Below are positions 61,037 through 64,000 of a stretch of 64,000 nt of DNA, piece by piece. The position numbers were made by a program, and so were the translations under genes. The notes below the pieces were generated by a model. That model was not told the origin of the DNA, did not search any database, and saw only the letters and a program-made list of their open reading frames with translations. Position 1 is the first letter of the stretch; each line of letters opens with the position of its first letter. Source of the stretch: Henricia sp. BOLD:AAB3569 (Eukaryota > Echinodermata > Asteroidea > Spinulosida > Echinasteridae); NCBI GenBank assembly GCA_037783545.1, contig JBBELK010000106.1, positions 1 to 64,000 of the forward strand, given 5' to 3'.

Positions 61037-62220
61037 TTGACAGACTTTCGCCGGGAAATGGCAGAGAAATTTCAGAGTTTAGAAAAAAAAGGGGTTGGCG
61101 CTTTCTGGATGCTCCCGCAACCTGTGGCTGTCTGTACACACCTCTTTGGTGTACTCCTGACTCGTGCGCATGCTCAGTCCTTCGGACTGTCGTTGACACG
61201 GCCCAGTTTGGGACGGGATTTTGGTCAAAGTGTGGTCCAAACGTCGGCAAATTTGGAGGTCGAAAAATTTTCCGACGAACTTCAAATTGTGCATGCTCCA
61301 AAGACTCTATATTGCGCACTTGTCCTAAAAAATTGACAGACTTTCGCCGGGAAATGGCAGAGAAATTTCAGAGTTTAGAAAAAAAAGGGGTTGGCGCTTC
61401 CTGGATGCTCCCGCAACCTGTGGCTGTCTGTACACACCTCTTTGGTGTACTCCTGACTCGTGCGCATGCTCAGTCCTTCGGACTGTCGTTGACACGGCCC
61501 AGTTTGGGACGGGATTTTGGTCAAAGTGTGGTCCAAACGTCGGCAAATTTGGAGGTCGAAAAATGTTCCGACGAACTTCAAATTGTGCATGCTCCAAAGA
61601 CTCTATATTGCGCACTTGTCCTAAAAAATTGACAGACTTTCGCCGGGAAATGGCAGAGAAATTTCAGAGTTTAGAAAAAAAAGGGGTTGGCGCTTCCTGG
61701 ATGCTCCCGCAACCTGTGGCTGTCTGTACACACCTCTTTGGTGTACTCCTGACTCGTGCGCATGCTCAGTCCTTCGGACTGTCGTTGACACGGCCCAGTT
61801 TAGGACGGGATTTTGGTCAAAGTGTGGTCCAAACGTCGGCAAATTTGGAGGTCGAAAAATTTTCCGACGAACTTCAAATTGTGCATGCTCCAAAGACTCT
61901 ATATTGCGCGCTTGTCCTAAAAAATTGACAGACTTTCGCCGGGAAATGGCAGAGAAATTTCAGAGTTTAGAAAAAAAAGGGGTTGGCGCTTCCTGGATGC
62001 TCCCGCAACCTGTGGCTGTCTGTACACACCTCTTTGGTGTACTCCTGACTCGTGCGCATGCTCAGTCCTTCGGACTGTCGTTGACACGGCCCAGTTTGGG
62101 ACGGGATTTTGGTCAAAGTGTGGTCCAAACGTCGGCAAATTTGGAGGTCGAAAAATGTTCCGACGAACTTCAAATTTTGCATGCTCCAAAGACTCTATAT
62201 TGCGCACTTGTCCTAAAAAA
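61037..62220 (+). repeat. Dimer-like pair, 592-bp spacing
   Basis: Monomers at 61037 and 61629 both have ATTTTCC and TTGTGCATG. The one between them (61333) has ATGTTCC and TTGTGCATG, and the one after (61925) is consensus. A further ATTTTCC, TTGTGCATG copy closes the window near 63904. The repeat is weak: only the first member of each pair matches well. Confidence 0.65.
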
Positions 62221-62810
62221 TTGACAGACTTTCGCCGGGAAATGGCAGAGAAATTTCAGAGTTTAGAAAAAAAGGGGTTGGCGCTTCCTGGTTGCTCCCG
62301 CAACCTGTGGCTGTCGGTACACACCTCTTTGGTGTACTCCTGACTCGTGCGCATGCTCAGTCCTTCGGACTGTCGTTGACACGGCCCAGTTTGGGACGGG
62401 ATTTTGGTCAAAGTGTGGTCCAAACGTCGGCAAATTTGGAGGTCGAAAAATGTTCCGACGAACTTCAAATTTTGCATGCTCCAAAGACTCTATATTGCGC
62501 ACTTGTCCTAAAAAATTGACAGACTTTCGCCGGGAAATGGCAGAGAAATTTCAGAGTTTAGAAAAAAAGGGGTTGGCGCTTCCTGGTTGCTCCCGCAACC
62601 TGTGGCTGTCTGTACACACCTCTTTGGTGTACTCCTGACTCGTGCGCATGCTCAGTCCTTCGGACTGTCGTTGACACGGCCCAGTTTGGGACGGGATTTT
62701 GGTCAAAGTGTGGTCCAAACGTCGGCAAATTTGGAGGTCGAAAAATGTTCCGACGAACTTCAAATTTTGCATGCTCCAAAGACTCTATATTGCGCACTTG
62801 TCCTAAAAAA

Positions 62811-63403
62811 TTGACAGACTTTCGCCGGGAAATGGCAGAGAAATTTCAGAGTTTAGAAAAAAAAGGGGTTGGCGCTTCCTGGAGGCTCCCGCAACCTGTG
62901 GCTGTCTGTACACACCTCTTTGGTGTACTCCTGACTCGTGCGCATGCTCAGTCCTTCGGACTGTCGTTGACACGGCCCAGTTTGGGACGGGATTTTGGTC
63001 AAAGTGTGGTCCAAACGTCGGCAAATTTGGAGGTCGAAAAATGTTCCGACGAACTTCAAATTTTGCATGCTCCAAAGACTCTATATTGCGCACTTGTCCT
63101 AACAAAATTGACAGACTTTCGCCGGGAAATGGCAGAGAAATTTCAGAGTTTAGAAAAAAAAGGGGTTGGCGCTTCCTGGAGGCTCCCGCAACCTGTGGCT
63201 GTCTGTACACACCTCTTTGGTGTACTCCTGACTCGTGCGCATGCTCAGTCCTTCGGACTGTCGTTGACACGGCCCAGTTTGGGACGGGATTTTGGTCAAA
63301 GTGTGGTCCAAACGTCGGCAAATTTGGAGGTCGAAAAATGTTCCGACGAACTTCAAATTTTGCATGCTCCAAAGACTCTATATTGCGCACTTGTCCTAAC
63401 AAA
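62811..63403 (+). repeat. Adjacent duplicated monomers with GGAGGCT
   Basis: The copies at 62811-63107 and 63108-63403 are the only ones with GGAGGCTCC near p71-79. Both end in a CCTAACAAAA-type junction, with one extra base in the first. Side-by-side identity at private sites is what single-monomer unequal exchange produces. Confidence 0.85.
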
Positions 63404-63633
63404 ATGACAGACTTTCGCCGGGAAATGGCAGAGAAATTTCAGAGTTTAGAAAAAAAAGGGGTTGGCGCTTCCTGGTTGCTCCCGCAACCTGTGGCTGTCG
63501 GTACACACCTCTTTGGTGTACTCCTGACTCGTGCGCATGCTCAGTCCTTCGGACTGTCGTTGACACGGCCCAGTTTGGGACGGGATTTTGGTCAAAGTGT
63601 GGTCCAAACGTCGGCAAATTTGGAGGTCGAAAA

Positions 63634-63903
63634 ATGTTCCAAAGACTCTATATTGCGCACTTGTCCTAAAAAATTGACAGACTTTCGCCGGGAAATGGCA
63701 GAGAAATTTCAGAGTTTAGAAAAAAAAGGGGTTGGCGCTTCCTGGATGCTCCCGCAACCTGTGGCTGTCTGTACACACCTCTTTGGTGTACTCCTGACTC
63801 GTGCGCATGCTCAGTCCTTCGGACTGTCGTTGACACGGCCCAGTTTGGGACGGGATTTTGGTCAAAGTGTGGTCCAAACGTCGGCAAATTTGGAGGTCGA
63901 AAA
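63634..63903 (+). repeat. 270-bp monomer with 26-bp deletion
   Basis: ATGTTCC runs into AAAGACTC near 63640, losing 26 bp (p238-p263). Both sides of the lost segment end in TCC, suggesting deletion between short direct repeats. Confidence 0.85.
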
Positions 63904-64000
63904 ATTTTCCGACGAACTTCAAATTGTGCATGCTCCAAAGACTCTATATTGCGCACTTGTCCTAAAAAATTGACAGACTTTCGCCGGGAAATGGCAGAGA

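Larger units (their letters stand above)
1..64000 (+). repeat. Satellite DNA array, ~296-bp monomer, ~216 head-to-tail copies
   Basis: The same unit recurs with a period of 296 bp (usual range 294-297) across the whole window, always in one orientation, with no inversion and no inserted foreign sequence. The array begins mid-monomer (about p186) and ends mid-monomer, so both true edges lie outside. Most copies differ from the consensus by zero to a few bases. Length changes come mainly from an A8G4 tract. All apparent open frames repeat with this period and shift frame because 296 leaves remainder 2 when divided by 3, so they are not evidence of genes. Homogeneous arrays of this scale are known from eukaryotic heterochromatin; chromosomal position and species cannot be read from the sequence. 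Confidence 0.99.
54823..64000 (+). repeat. Right domain marked by TCGGTAC
   Basis: GTCGGTACAC replaces GTCTGTACAC in copies near 54918, 56695, 59355, 60540, 60837, 62314 and 63499, and I saw it nowhere in the first 54.8 kb. TTGTGCATG or TTGTTCATG ends are also frequent (55666, 58330, 59511, 60991, 61288 onward). The array continues past the right edge. Confidence 0.82.

Noticed and set aside
1..64000. CRISPR array
   Set aside because: There is no short repeat alternating with unique spacers; the whole 296-bp unit is repeated and no cas gene is present.

Overview
The window is one uninterrupted head-to-tail satellite DNA array. A monomer of about 296 bp repeats roughly 216 times from the first base to the last, always in the same orientation, and the array runs off both edges. 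I see no protein-coding gene, rRNA, tRNA, transposon, CRISPR array or unique sequence anywhere. The many open frames are by-products of a monomer that happens to lack stops in some frames. Because 296 is not a multiple of 3, and because the A/G tract changes length by single bases, frames switch from copy to copy. I therefore annotate none of them as genes.

Positions inside a monomer are given as p1-p296, with p1 the first T of TTGACAGAC; a consensus copy lies at 2775-3070. The consensus is about 48% GC but bipartite: p55-p210 is about 58% GC and p211 round to p54 is about 38% GC with three A-tracts. CpG is close to expectation (16 seen, about 17 expected). Each monomer carries a perfect 6-bp stem with a 3-nt loop (CAGTCC-TTC-GGACTG), a GTACAC/GTGTAC inverted repeat, a GTTC-N4-GAAC inverted repeat, and GCATGCTC twice.

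Layout by shared variants: 1-2182 indel-rich copies; 2183-5436 near-identical copies; 5437-9522 mixed copies with one 61-bp deletion; 9523-13963 a linked haplotype (GTC loop, GGGATGGG, TTTTCC); 13964-20161 trimer and dimer higher-order repeats; 20162-25185 a tetramer higher-order repeat of about 1.18 kb in four copies; 25186-28148 mostly consensus; 28149-32554 a dimer repeat and a duplicated four-monomer module; 32555-37580 mostly consensus with a TTTGTATGC subtype; 37581-41412 a trimer of 888 bp; 41413-43185 transition; 43186-46833 a corrupted block with many private single-base indels and a 103-bp stub; 46834-54822 mostly consensus with a partly duplicated pentamer of 1481 bp; 54823-64000 a domain marked by TCGGTAC.

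A homogeneous megasatellite of more than 64 kb with nested higher-order repeats suggests a eukaryotic chromosome, in centromeric, pericentromeric, subtelomeric or other heterochromatin. I do not recognise the monomer family and cannot name the organism. The most informative content is the nested, locally confined higher-order structure, which records short-range amplification and homogenisation, plus the stem-loop in which nearly all variation falls in the loop or in a wobble-compatible position.
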